From Panax quinquefolius (lineage: Eukaryota; Streptophyta; Magnoliopsida; Apiales; Araliaceae), in NCBI GenBank assembly GCA_020205615.1, contig CM035163.1, forward strand, positions 44,917,575-44,981,574: a stretch of DNA of 64,000 nucleotides. The letters run 5' to 3'. The stretch's first letter is position 1; every line of letters starts with the position of its first letter. This document shows, in pieces, positions 35,450-47,880 of the stretch. The position numbers were made by a program, and so were the translations under genes. The notes beneath the pieces are model-generated. The model was not told the origin of the DNA. It did no database searches and saw only the letters and a list, made by a program, of their open reading frames with translations.

Positions 35450-38400
35450 TGTAACGCCTGAGAAAATTGGATTTTTATGACAATTAAATTTTTATTTGAT
35501 TATGTGAATTAAATGAATTTAATTGATTTATTTCGTGAGTAAGCTATGTGAAGATCGTTCTATGACCTAGAATGTGTTTATGTGGTTAGTAATCTGGCTA
35601 CATGATAGAATTAATTGTTTAGAATTTCTGAGACGAAAATAAATGTTTTTCGAGAAATTTTCGTAAAAATACTATTCATCTATTTCTGTTCGGGGAATTA
35701 TTTTGAAATTCTAAAAAATGCGTAATGATAGAATATCGAGATAAGATGAAATATCTAATAATATTTTATTTATGGCAAACGAAGTTTTTGCCTGCAGACT
35801 TAAAACCTAAGGGTTGAGTATACTGATTTTCGAGAAGGAAATGATATGCGTAGAAGGAAGTAAGTTATGGTTAAAGCGTGTGTTATACAAATATGGTACT
35901 ATTTAGTATCTATATATAATACAATAAGTTAATACGAAATATAATACGATTATTGTACGGGTATTATACTAAGAAAATACGTGAATTGTGCGTAGAGAAT
36001 ACGAGTTGTATTCTAGAATTAAGTTAAGGTTTAGTGTTAATTCATTTGGGTTGGATTATAATTAGTCCAATTAATTGAATGAGCAATCCCAAGGGATTAA
36101 TGGGTTAAGCCCAAGTCAAGGCCCAATGATAATTTTGTTAAGCCCAATTCATGAAAACCGAACCGTGGATCGAACCGGTGGGTCACCGAATGGATAAAAC
36201 CCATGGGGCAACCCATGGGGTGAACCATATCAAGGGTGGGCCAGCCACCTTGGGGTGCAAGCCAAGAATAAGGCTTGGTCACCAAGCATTTTACTTGGTG
36301 ACCAAGTGTGAATAGTAATGAGGTGGGTGTTTATTATCTAGATTGCCCTCCATCTCATTTTCTATAAATAGGAAGCTAGGTTTGGTCATTTGAGAGTTTT
36401 TCAATTGCCAACCTAAGATTATTTGAGAGAGAAAGAGAGCTAGACTCAACCAAATCATACACTTGGAAGCTTTGACTTAGAGTTTTCAAGAGATTTCATA
36501 AGAGTTCTTGAGGTAATAATCCTTATCTTTCACTTCCATCTCTTTTGATTTTCTTTTATTTTGGAGAATCATAAAATGGGTGGTATATGTCTTGTATAGT
36601 GGATTAAAGATGACTTACTATAGATTCAATCTTTATAAGTCATGAGATCATAAGAATCATAGGATTCATTATAGTTTCAAACTCTGAAAATATTGTTGTT
36701 GAGATCGATTGTTTATAAACGATTGAACTCCATCAATACGTTAATATGTGCATCTTTCTTGGTTAAGATGTATATATGAAATCCAAGGAGTATTCCATGT
36801 GATTTGGCCTAGAGAACATTAGTAACGAAGTTATGGCGAATTTCACGGAAATAGACGTTAAACGTCGAAAACGTTGAAATTCCGGATTAGAGGTTGAAAG
36901 TTGACGTGAGACTTGAAAATGTTGTTTTCCAATGTCAACACGTGAGATAGGGTAATTAAGAGTTGTGGGTTCTAGAATCGTCAGCTTCCGACTTAAAACG
37001 AAGAAAAGGAGCATTGAACGCTCATTAACAGTTGCGAACGTTTAGAAATTGAACTCAATAGTAAATTTTGAGTTATCAGATTTGATACTATTAAATTCTT
37101 ATATGAATGCGTAGAGTATGTCATTTACAATGTGTAGGCTTTTGAACGGACCAAATCGGGCTTATAACGAAGAAGTTACGGCCCCGGGAATTTCACAAAA
37201 TTTTCAAAATTTCTGGGAATTTTGAGATCGAGGTCTGGCGCCGCCAGTGCGGATGTAGTGTAAAATGTAAGCGTCAGTCATTGACGGTGACAAATAACAT
37301 TATATCGCTAATTGGCGCAAAGACCGCCATTGTTTGTATAGAGTCTCGTGTTGCTTGTAATGAGGCAAGTCAAGCTTTGCTGCTGGCTAGCCATGGCGTA
37401 TGACGCGAGCCTAAGATACTAGAAGCCATGCCATGGCCATGATGTGGGCTTTTGATAGTGACTTAGGTTTTGAATTTCAATTGTTCAAAGACCTAAAGGA
37501 GTGCTGTTTGTACACTTCATAAGTGTATTAAAACTATTCCTATACTACCTATACTAAGGTATATGGTATAGAACTTAGGAATTGAATACATGTTAATAAG
37601 TTATGAACGATGAACAAAGTTGGTACTTTATCAACGATGTTAGAGTCCGGTTAACAACATAAGTTGGTTATAAGCTGGGACGAAGGGTAATAAATCGAGT
37701 TGACTTTATTAATGATATTAAGTTAACAAAGACATAGAAGAGAAAGAAGTTGGTAGAAACAATGTGAAGAGTTGTTTGATAGCTAATTACGATTGTCTTT
37801 ATGTGAATATATCATGTAGATTCTGTAAAGGCTGTGGTCAGTCGATTAAGTTATTTGAAGACGCTGAAAGGCAAGTTTTCTTAATACTTGTCTAACCTTC
37901 CAGTTAGGCAAGTTTTATGTGATTCATTGAATTGAGTTGCACGACTGTTTTAAAGAAAGAGTCGATGCCAGATTTTAACTAGGCTAGACTATTCGTAAGA
38001 TATAGATTGATTATGATTCATATCTTTCTATATAGAAATGTTAACGCTATCCTATGCCAAGTAATTGGTACGGATGTGAAGGTAAGGTTTGTCTATGAAC
38101 AAACAAAAGTATTTTTCATCGATTATTCGATGGGCACGCGAGTTTGCCAAAAATATTAAACGTAAATACGTTTAATGAATGAGTGTTGATCAACATAGAG
38201 TACAATAGTCTGATCACCTAAAAGTGCTCATAAGTAATGCGGACGTAACAGCCTTGGTGCTGTGAAATCATTTTCAAGTATGAAAACAGAAAGCTACTAT
38301 TCATGGTCTATCGACCGGTTCAGAATTCCTAATCTACTCTATACATTGGGAATTGATGATATGAAATGTTAAAGTATTATTGTTTCATAATACTTCATAA

Positions 38401-38799
38401 CTATTTGTTCAGTTATGTATGAATTGTTATATAATTCACGAATGTGGTATTACTGTTATCCTTTGTTAAACTTGTTGAGCTGTCATGCTCACTTCTTGCG
38501 TGAATTATATAACTGTAGTTAAAGATGAACGTACTGAGAAAGCTAAGAGAGATAAGGGCAAGGCTAAGATGGATACTTAACCATCGTGTAATAGACTAGT
38601 ATGTTTGTATGTATTATACATTATGAACAATAAATGATGCAATTGGTTTATGAACCTGGGAAGGATTATACTTTGATTGTAATAAGAAGATTGTAATTAC
38701 ATTCATTTTGTTGTATTTCAATGGAATGATTGTATGGATGTTAGTACAGTGGAGCACCATATGTCGGGTTAAAAGATACCCGAATTTAGGGGCGTCACA
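35450..38799 (+). repeat. Element D 5' LTR (3,350 bp)
   Basis: TATA box ctataaata at 36,362-36,370. Two 13-bp palindromes (CTTGGTCACCAAG and CTTGGTGACCAAG) lie at 36,274-36,286 and 36,294-36,306. A GC-rich block at about 37,243-37,445 differs strongly from the other LTR. Short frames inside are not genes. Confidence 0.93.
36274..36370 (+). promoter_or_regulatory. Element D LTR promoter: twin palindromes and TATA box
   Basis: The two 13-mers differ only at the central base, are reverse complements of each other and have centres 20 bp apart, about two helical turns. The TATA box starts 56 bases after the second. The other LTR has the same arrangement (45,358-45,370, 45,378-45,390, TATA at 45,447) with one mutated base in each palindrome. 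A dimeric regulator site or a hairpin are both possible. Confidence 0.55.
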
Positions 38800-39044
38800 G
38801 GTTGGTATCAAAGCATTAGGTTATAAAACTTAAGGGGGGGGGGGGGGAAACCTTAGGCTAATAACCTCGTAAGGAAGGTAAAGTCCAAAGAATGAAATTT
38901 AAGTCAAATGAATTAATAAGGTATTGAGATAACTCAGTATCGAAAGAATTAAAAAATGGAAATTACTCTTAAATAAATTAAATGTGATTTGTGCTTATAC
39001 TATTGTGTATTATGTACTAATCAACTTGTTATGTGCTATTATAG
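38800..39044 (+). other. Element D primer site and G14 tract
   Basis: TTGGTATCAAAGC at 38,802-38,814 is the tRNA-Met-type primer site. An unbroken run of 14 G lies at 38,834-38,847, 20 bases after it. The rest is an AT-rich leader. Confidence 0.85.
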
Positions 39045-39701
39045 ATGTCAATCGATAGCATGATGTATAGAGACATTCACGTTGTGAGTGAAGAGTCAGT
39101 AAACCAAGTGGAGATTGTACCATTGCCAGTGGCGGAGGTACCGATAGTGATTCTAGAAGACTCCAACATAGAGGAGTACATCTCTGAGGAGGAATACTCT
39201 GAGGAGACGATGGGGTTAGCATCATATCTGAATGAGATGCTAGATGTGGAAGAGGAGATGGAGGTAACATCGATTAATACGGTGGTACCTACTCAGGAGC
39301 CAACACCTCCGGATGCAATGAGATCATTGTATCTGGCTGTGTTGGATAGGAATGTGCATCTGCGCACAGTAGTGGAGACGCAGAATGAGGAGATAACCGC
39401 CTTATATGAGGCGAAGGAATCTGCAGAGGCAGACTTTGAGTCAGAGCACGACGAGAAAGTGCTTATGACAGATAAGGCACAGGACTATAAGGATAAGGTC
39501 CTAGAGATTCAAAAGAAACTGGTTGAAAAAGACCAGAAGATAGCTAGGATGTCATACATCCATAAATGTGCTCATGTGGATTTCAAGCTGAAAATTACTT
39601 GTTATTCTATTGAGTCCGGGCAAACTCGACATACCATAAGTCGAGATATAGTGTCGATTCTGGCAAATCAGAAATATGGGAATGCCGTTCGACAGGGTTA
39701 G
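39045..39701 (+). CDS. Element D extra ORF upstream of gag, acidic coiled-coil protein
   Basis: An open frame of 218 codons, with no stop or shift, although gag and pol around it carry several. The N-terminal third is strongly acidic (EEYISEEEYSEETMG). Residues about 85-180 are rich in E, K, L and A with heptad-like spacing (LRTVVETQNEEITALYEAK; KVLEIQKKLVEKDQKIARM), suggesting a coiled coil. The C-terminal end is basic and polar. I recognise no domain. It sits between the primer site and gag in the sense orientation. Extra ORFs upstream of gag are known from Ogre/Tat elements; for a chromovirus this is less usual. It could be a separate protein or a displaced gag N-terminal extension. Confidence 0.6.
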   Translation: MSIDSMMYRDIHVVSEESVNQVEIVPLPVAEVPIVILEDSNIEEYISEEEYSEETMGLASYLNEMLDVEEEMEVTSINTVVPTQEPTPPDAMRSLYLAVLDRNVHLRTVVETQNEEITALYEAKESAEADFESEHDEKVLMTDKAQDYKDKVLEIQKKLVEKDQKIARMSYIHKCAHVDFKLKITCYSIESGQTRHTISRDIVSILANQKYGNAVRQG

Positions 39702-39994
39702 TTGATCGTTAGATCTTTTTGTATATAAGTAGTGACGTAAAACCCTCTTTTGTATAATTAAAGGGTAGTCTTTTTGTAAATCCCAATTTTTGTAAAAGGC
39801 AATCGCGGGATAGTATGTAATAGCTTTTGGCTAAGGGAACATGATGTAAATAGTTTTGACTATGAAAGCATATTTATATAATGAAGTTTTTATTTAAATG
39901 TGCTTGTTGTGGTATGAATGGTTGTTGTTGATTGAGAATGATAACCAAGTAGTTTATTAGATAATAACGAAGCTTTATTTATTTAATCAGAATT
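39702..39994 (+). other. Element D spacer between extra ORF and gag
   Basis: AT-rich and without ORFs. It includes a short repeat of the type tttttgtaaa/tttttgtataa (39,715-39,800). Nothing else is seen. Confidence 0.5.
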
Positions 39995-40960
39995 ATGCCG
40001 CCAAGAAGGAGACAACATAACCAAGAGACCGAGTCTCATAATGAGAATCAGGGGGGTCCTAATAACCCTATACAAGAGTTCGTTAATTTATTAACGGCTG
40101 CATTTAACCAAGTGGGGGGTGGGATTCCTGTAGCTCCTGGGGTAGTAAGAACAACTACCTTCAAGGAATTTAAGAGTGTGGGTCCTCCTGAGTTCCGAGG
40201 AACAACAGACCCATTAGAAGCCCAGACATAGGTGAAAGAAATTGAAAAGGCGTTTATGATAACAAACGTAAGTGAGGCGTAGAAGACTTCTTTTGTGACT
40301 TACATGATGAAGGGGGAAGCCAATTACTGGTGGAAGGCTCACCAGGGTGGGGCTAGAACAGAAGCCGTTATGTGGGAACAGTTTAAGAAGGTCTTCTTCG
40401 AAAACTATTTCCCTACTAGCATGCAGGGTAGGATGGAGATTAAGTTCCTAGAACATAAGCAGGGGTATATGACAGTTCCCCAGTATGCCGCCAAGTTTAA
40501 TGAATTGGCAAGGTTTTCTCCACACCAGGTGGACACAGAAGCGAGGAAGGCACGCAGGTTTGAGCAGGGCTTAAAACCCTGGCTCTATAGTTGGATATCG
40601 GTTTTTTAGAGTGCTTCCTACGTGACCATTCTGGAAAAGGAGATAATTGCAGAAGGTGGTGGTGAGGCATTGTCTCAATACCACAAAGAGCGGAAGAACA
40701 ATAGTAAGTTAGAGGGAGTGAGTAAGGCTGAAGTTGCCAGTGGAAGCGGCAACTTGCCAAAGAGGAAGAGTTTTAACCTTGGGAATACTGGGGTAAAGCA
40801 AGACATGTAACTGTGGGCAGACATGCGAAAAGACTCACATGGGAGTCTACTTAAAGGGAAAATTAGTTTGCTATAAATGTGGGCAGGAGGGGCATTTGTC
40901 ACCCAACTGTCCTAACCCTAAGAAGAACCAGGGATGTTTTGCTGTGGGTCTTTGGACCAC
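39995..40960 (+). pseudogene. Element D gag
   Basis: Starts MPPRRRQHNQETE at 39,995. The gag core includes VGPPEFRGTTDPLEA, MMKGEANYWWKAHQ and KFLEHKQGYMTVPQYAAKFNELARF. In-frame TAG codons lie at 40,229, about 40,280 and 40,607, and TAA at 40,808. Between about 40,810 and 40,940 two compensating shifts put the first zinc knuckle (CYKCGQEGHLSPNC, about 40,870) out of frame with the second (GSLDHMARNC, about 40,950). Two knuckles in tandem are typical of Tekay/Del gag. Confidence 0.88.
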
Positions 40961-41730
40961 ATGGCAAGAAATTGCCCGAAGAAAGGGTTAGAGGGAAATA
41001 AGGGTTCTGGTAGTGGTAAGTTAGCCATTATTGGACCAACACCATCAGTGGGTAGACCCTCAGCTCGTACATTTAATATGACTGTCCAAGATGCGGTTGT
41101 ATCAACGGATGTGGTAGCAGGTATCATTCCGGTCAATGAAATAAATGTTTATGTGCTATTTGACTCGGGTGCTACTTGTTCTTTTATAGCATGTGAATTT
41201 GCTAAGCGATTAGGTTTAATCCTTGAGAAATTACTAATACCTTTAGATGTTAAGGTAGCAAACGAAGAGATAATCCCCATTGAACATATTCATAAGGATT
41301 GTTGCGTAGATATTAGAGAAAATAAATTATCGGTAGATTTGGTATCGATAAGGTTAAAAGAATTTGATGTAATTCTTGGTATGGATTGGTTGGTTAACCA
41401 TAAGGTGATGATAGATTGCCATAGGAAAAGTGTGAACCTTCGGCTTTCTAAGAAAACCAAGGTAGTGTTCTTCGGTAGTAAATCACCGAGACGCTCTTGT
41501 TGTCTGTCGATGACACAAGCTAGGAAGATGTTGAGAAAAGGGTGTGTAGGTTATCTGTGCCAGGTTGTGGATACCCAAAGAGTGGGAACATCCTTGGACT
41601 AAATACCTATAGTACAAGAGTTCGCAGATGTATTTCTGGAGGAGTTACCGGGTATTCCACCGGATAGGGAAGTTGAGTTTGTAATTGATACATTTAGGGA
41701 ACGGCTTTCATTTCAAGGGCACCATATCGG
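40961..41730 (+). pseudogene. Element D protease
   Basis: The aspartic protease site VLFDSGATCSFIA (Asp codon 41,162) and the downstream EFDVILGMDWL motif (about 41,368) are intact. A TAA at 41,600 and a frameshift before 41,731 separate it from the reverse transcriptase. The linker EEFPG-type sequence before RT is present but damaged. Confidence 0.88.
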
Positions 41731-43008
41731 ATGGCGCCAGTCGAGATGAGGGAGTTAATGGTTCAATTACAGAAACTATTAGATAGAAAGTACATTCAAC
41801 CGAGTGTGTCTCATTGGGGAGCACCGGTATTGTTTGTAAAGAAAAAGGATGGGTCGTTAAGACTTTGTATCGACTATCGAGAGTTGAACAAGTTAACGAT
41901 TAAGAATAAATACCCGTTGCCCAGGATCGATGATCTATTTGATCAGTTGAAAGGGGCAAAGTATTTTTCTAAGATAGATTTTATACACGGGTATCATCAG
42001 TTAAAGGTGAGGAAGGAGGATGTACCTAAGACGGCGTTCAGAACTCGTTATGGTCATTACGAGTTTTTGGTGATGTCGTTTGGGTTGACTAATGCGCCAG
42101 CCGCATTTATGGATATGATGAACAGAGTGTTCAAACAGTATTTGGACAAGTTCGTCGTAGTGTTCATTGATGATATTCTAGTCTATTCAAAGACGTCAGA
42201 AGATCATGCAGAATATTTAAGGATAGTGTTGGAAACACTAAGGAAGGAGAAGTTATATGCGAAATTCACAAAGTGTGAATTTTGGCTTGAGGGAGTGCAG
42301 TTTCTAGGGCATGTTATTGATAAGGATGGAATTTCTGTAGATCCGACAAAAGTACAAGCAGTTAATGAGTGGGAGCAACCAAAAATGCCAACCGAGGTTC
42401 AGAGTTTTCTGGGGTTAGCGGGATACTATAGAAGGTTCATTCTGGACTTTTCTAAAATAGCTACTCTGTTGACGAATCTGACAAGAAAGTCGGTGAAGTA
42501 TGTGTGGACTGAAAAATGTAAGAACAGTTTTCAGGAGTTGAAGAAGAGGTTAAGTGAGGCACCGGTATTGTCCTTACTAGATGATACAGGAAACTTTGTA
42601 GTGTATAGCGATGTTTCGCATAAAAGACTAGGTTGTGTGCTCATGCAGCATGGCAAAGTCATTGCGTATGCGTCACGTCAATTAAAGGATTATGAGAAGG
42701 TCTATCCTACTCATGATCTGTAATTGGCAGCTGTAGTTTTTGCCTTGAAGATAAGGAGGCATTATTTATATGGTGAGAAGTGTAAGAAATACACGGACCA
42801 TAAAAGTCTGAAATATATCTTTACACAGAAGGAGTTGAACATGAGACAAAGAAGGTGGTTAGGGTTAATCAAAGATTATGACTGTGATATTTTATATCAT
42901 TCGGGAAAGGCAAATGTAGTAGCCGATGCGCTAAGTAGAAAGGGTAGAGAGAAACTATCAATGTTAACAACTCAGAATGAGTTGGTAACAGCAATGGCAA
43001 GAATGTAA
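41731..43008 (+). pseudogene. Element D reverse transcriptase and RNase H
   Basis: RT runs from [20 protein letters not shown] (41,747) through [16 protein letters not shown] (41,851) to the FIDD active site (42,163-42,174, the gypsy form of YxDD) and VQFLGHVI. RNase H begins near [12 protein letters not shown] (42,599) and ends with [16 protein letters not shown] (about 42,897-42,940). The frame is continuous except for a TAA at 42,721 and a TAA at 43,006. The catalytic residues I can identify are present. Confidence 0.92.
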
Positions 43009-44500
43009 TTAGAAGTTAAGTTACCGGAGGAAGCGGTGGAAATGTTATTTTCCATGGAAACCTAACCGACCATAATGGAATGGGTTAGGGGAGTACAATT
43101 GAGCAACGAGGAATGCAAGCAGATGAAGAAGAGGATAGAAGATGAAGAGAAGACTAAGTATAACCTCGATAAGGAGGGATTACTTCATTTTGAAGGAAGA
43201 ATTTGGGTTCCTAATGATCCCGAATTAAAGGAAGAAATTATGATGGAGGCTCATAGTTCGATGTACTCGATACATCCTGGTAATACGAAGATGTATCAAG
43301 ACCTTCGTCAGAACTTTTGGTGGCCGAACATGAAAAGAGAGATAGCAGAATATGTTAGTAGGTGCTTAACTTGTCAAAAAGTTAAGGCTGAACACCAACG
43401 ACCTAGCGGGTTGTTGCAACCGTTAAAAATTCTAGAGTGGAAATGGGAGCACATCACGATGGACTTTGTGGTGGGACTTCCAACAACAAGAAAAGGATAC
43501 GATGCTATTTGGGTGATAGTGGATCGATTGACGAAATCGGCTCATTTTCTACCAATAGAAGTTAGGTATAACCTAGATCAGTTAGCTAAGCTGTATGTCA
43601 AGGAAATTATTTCCAGACATGGAGTACCTGTTTCGATTGTGTCAGATCGTGATCCACGATTCACATCAAACTTTTGGAGGAGTTTACAAGAGCAAATGGG
43701 AACGCAGTTAAGATTGAGTACGGCGTATCATCCTCAGACGGATGGTCAGAGTGAACGAACGATTCAAACGCTTGAAGATATGTTAAGATCTTGCGTTATG
43801 GATTTCAAAGGGAGTTGGGACGAATATCTACCGTTGGTGGAATTTTCGTACAACAATAGTTTTCACGCTAGTATGGGCATGCCGCCTTATAAAGCGTTGT
43901 ATGGAAGGAAGTGTCGAACTCCATTGTGTTGGGATGAGGTGGGTGAACTCGAATGTTGGGACCTGAGTTGGTACAGTAGACGGCGGACATGGTGAAGATA
44001 ATACGTACTCAATTAGTTGCGGCTCAAGACCGGCAGAGGAAGTATTCAGATCCTCACAGAGAGAATAGAGAGTTCGATGTAGGGTCTTTTATCTTTCTGA
44101 AAGTATCGCCTTGGAAGGAGAAGATACGTTTTGGAAAGAAAGATAAGTTAAGTCCAAGGTTTGTAGGACCTTTTGAGATTTTAAGAAGGGTAGGAGAGGT
44201 GGCTTATGAAGTAGCCTTACCTATAGAAATGGAACGTATTCATAATGTGTTTCATGTGTCAGTGTTGCGTCCTTATAAACCAGACTATAAACACGTAATA
44301 GAGTATGAATCTATCCAAATAGAGAAAGACTTATCCTATGAGGAACTTCCAATTCAAATTATTGATAGGAAGGAACAAGTATTAAGAAATAAGGTAATAC
44401 CTTCAGTGAAGGTGTTATGGAGAAACCACAATGCTGAAGAAGCAACGTGGGAGCTCGAGAGTAAAATGAAGGAAGATTTTCCTCATTTGTTCATGTAATT
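43009..44500 (+). pseudogene. Element D integrase with chromodomain
   Basis: Zinc region [16 protein letters not shown]...CLTCQKVK (43,252-43,380); catalytic core TMDFVVGLP (Asp 1), [10 protein letters not shown] (Asp 2), TDGQSERT (Glu) between 43,450 and 43,760. A frameshift near 43,960-43,990 precedes the C-terminal part: KLSPRFVGPFEI and VAYEVALP (GPY/F type), then FHVSVLRPYKPD and a chromodomain (IIDRKEQVLRNKVIPSVKVLW...EEATWE) ending at the stop at 44,496. Chromodomains tether integration to marked heterochromatin in this clade. Confidence 0.92.
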
Positions 44501-44545
44501 ATAAGCTAAGATTCTGGGGACAGAATCCTTATAAGGGGGAGAGAA
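44501..44545 (+). other. Element D polypurine tract
   Basis: aaggggggagagaa-like purine run (44,532-44,545) touches the 3' LTR start. Confidence 0.85.
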
Positions 44546-47500
44546 TGTAACGCCCGAGAAAATTGGATTTTTATGACAATTAAATTTTTATTTGATTATG
44601 TGAATTAAATGAATTTAATTGATTTATTTCGTGAGTAAGCTATGTGAAGGTCGTTCTATGACCTAGAATGTATTTATGTGGTTAATAATCTGGCTACATG
44701 ATAGAATTAATTGTTTAGAATTTCCAAGACGAAAATAAATGTTTTCCGAGAAATTTCTCTAAAAACACTATTCATCCGTTTCTATTCGGGGAATTATTTT
44801 GAAATTCCGAGAAACGCGTAATGATAGAATATCGAGATAAGATAAAATATCTGATAATATTTCATTTATGGCAAACGAAGTTTTCGCCTGCGGACTTAAA
44901 ACCTAAGGGTTGAGTATATTGATTTCCGAGAAGGAAATGATATGCGTAGAAGGAAGTACGTTATGGTTAAAGCATGTGTTATACAAGTATGGTACTATTT
45001 AGTATCTATGTATAATACAATGAGTTAATACGAGGTATAATATGATTATTGTACGGGTATTATACTAAGAGAATATGTGAATTGTGCATAGAGAATATGA
45101 GTTGTATTCTAGAATTAAGTTAAGGTTTAGTGTTAATTTATTTGGGTTAGATTATAATTAGTCCAATTAATTGAATGAGCAAGTCCAGGGGATTAATGGG
45201 TTAAGCCCAAGTCAAGGCCCAATGTTAATTTAGTTAAGCCCAATTCATGAAAACTGAACCATGGATCGAACCGGTGGGTCACCGAATGGATAAAACCCAT
45301 GGGGTGAACCATGTCAAGGGTGGGCCGGCCACCTTGGGGTACAAGCCAAGAATAAGGCTTGGTCACCGAGCATTTTACTTGGTGACCAAATGTGAATAGT
45401 AAGCAGGTGGGTGTTTATTGTCTAGATTGCCCTCCATCTCATTTTCTATAAATAGAAAGCTAGGTTTGGTCATTTGAGAGTTTTTCAATTGCCAACCTAG
45501 ATTATTTGAGAGAGAAAGAGAGCTAGACTCAACCAAATCATACACTTGGAAGCTTTGACTTAGAGTTTTCAAGAGATTTCATAAGAGTTCTTGAGGTAAT
45601 AATCCTTATCTTTCACTTCCATCTCTTTTGATTTTCTTTTATTTTGGAGAATCATAAAATGGGTGGTATATGTCTTGTATAGTGGACTAAAGATGACTTA
45701 CTATAGATTCAATCTCTATAAGTCATGAGATCATAAGAATCATAGGATTCATTATAGTTTCAAACTATGAAAATATTGTTGTTGAGATCGATTGTTTATA
45801 AATGATTGAACTCCATCAATACGTTAATATATGCATCTTTCTTGGTTAGGATGTAGATATGAAATCCATGGAGTATTCCATGTGATTTGGCCTAGAGAAC
45901 GTTAGTAACGAAGTTATGGCGAATTTCACGGAAATAGACGTTAAACGTCAAAAACGTTGAAATTTCGGATTAGAGGTTGAAAGTTGACGTGAGACTTGAA
46001 AACGTTGTTTTCCAATGTCAACACGTGAGATAGTTTAATTAAGAGTTGTGGGTTCTTGAATCATCGGATTCTGACTTAAAACGAAGAAAACGAGCATTGA
46101 ACGCTCATTAACGGTTGCGAACGTTTAGAAATTGAACTCAATAGTAAATTTTGAGTTATCAGATTTGATAGTGTTGAATTCTTATATGAACGCGTAGAGT
46201 ATGTCATTTACGATGTGTAGGATTTTGAACGGACCAAATCGGGCTTATAACGAAGAAGTTACGGCCCCGAGAATTTCACAAAATTTTCAAAATTTCTGGG
46301 AATTTTGGTACTGAGGTCTGGCGCCGCGGTGCCAGACGTAGTGTAAAATGTAGCACCGCAGCGTCGACACAGTAACATTAGCCACTACTAATTGGCACCA
46401 CAGCGCCCTTTGTTGTATAGAAGTCTAAGCGCAATGACGAGAGAAGCCGAAGCCTCACTCGCTCGCGGCTATAACGCCAGATATAGTCTTAGAAAGCCAT
46501 GCAGCCATGCATGAAAGTCTGAGGCTTTTTGATAGTGACTTAGGTTTTGAATTTCAATTGTTCAGAGACCTAAAGGAGTGCTGTTTGTACACTTCATAAG
46601 TGTATTAAAACTATTCCTATATTACCTATACTAAGGTATATGGTATAGAACTTAGGAATTGAATACATGTTAATAAGTTATGAACGATGAACAAAGTTGG
46701 TACTTTATCAACGATGTTAGAGTCCGGTTAACAACGTAAGTTGGTTATAAGCTGGGACGAAGGGTAATAAATCGAGTTGACTTTATTAATGATATTAAGT
46801 TAACAAAGACATAGAAGAGAAAGAAGTTGGTAGAAACAATGTGATGAGTTGTTTGATAGCTAATTACAGTGTGCTATGTGAATATATCATGTAGATTCTG
46901 TAAAGGCTGTGGTCAGTCGATTAAGTTATTTGAAGACACTGAAAGGCAAGTTTTCTTAATGCTTGTCTAACCTTCTAGTTAGGCATGTTTTATGTGATTC
47001 ATTGAATTGAGTTGCACGACTGGTTTTAAAAAAAGAGTCGTTGCCAGATTTTAACTAGGCTAGACTATTCGTAAGATATAGATTTATTATGATTCATATC
47101 TTTCTATATAGAAATGTTAACGCTATCCTATGCCAAGTAATTGGTACGGACGTGAAGGTAAGGTTTGTCTATGAACAAACAAAAGTATTTTTCATCGATT
47201 ATTCGATGGGCATGCGAGTTTGCCAAAAATATTAAACGTAAATACATTTAATGAATGTGTGTTGATCAACATAGAGTACAATAGTCTGATCACCTAAAAG
47301 TGCTCATAAGTAATGCGGACGTAACAGCCTTGGTGCTGTGAAATCCTTTTCAAGTATGAAAACAAAAAGCTACTTATCATTCATAGTCCATCAATTGGGT
47401 TCGTAATTCCTAATCTACTCTATACATTGGGAATTGATGATATGAAATGTTAAAGTATTATTGTTTCATAATACTTCATAACTATTTGTTCAGTTATGTA

Positions 47501-47880
47501 TGAATTGTTATATAATTCACGAATGTGGTATTACTGTTATCCTTTGTTAAACTTGTTGAGCTGTCATGCTCACTTCTTGCGTGAATTATATAACTGCAGT
47601 TAAAGATGGACGTACTGAGAAAGCTAAAAGAGATAAGGGCAAGGCTAAGATGGATACTTAACCATCGTGTAATAGACTAATATGTTTGTATGTATTATAC
47701 ATTATGAACAATAAATGATGTAAATTGTTTATGAACCTGGGAAGGATTATACTTTGATTGTAATAAGAAGATAGTAATTACACTCATTTTGTTATATTTC
47801 AATGGAATGATTGTATGGATGTTAGTACAGTGGAGCACCATATGTCGGGTTGGAAGATACCCGAATTTGGGAGAGTCACA
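44546..47880 (+). repeat. Element D 3' LTR (3,335 bp)
   Basis: Partner of 35,450-38,799. Many differences are C/T or G/A, often at CG positions. It lacks a 12-base repeat (acccatggggca) present at 36,199-36,222 in the other LTR, and its GC-rich block (46,319-46,529) is strongly different. Confidence 0.93.

Larger units (their letters stand above)
35450..47880 (+). mobile_element. Element D: complete Ty3/gypsy chromovirus, 12.4 kb
   Basis: Exact ends: TGTAACGCC...TCACA with TSD AGATC on both sides. LTRs 35,450-38,799 and 44,546-47,880. Internal order: primer site, an extra ORF, gag, protease, RT, RNase H, integrase, chromodomain, polypurine tract. The chromodomain at the end of Pol and the long LTRs point to the Tekay/Del clade. 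It has several nonsense codons and a few frameshifts, so it is structurally complete but not coding-competent. Confidence 0.93.

Noticed and set aside
36097..36285. 62-codon minus-strand frame in D LTR
   Set aside because: Made by the ccatgggg repeats and palindromes of the promoter region.
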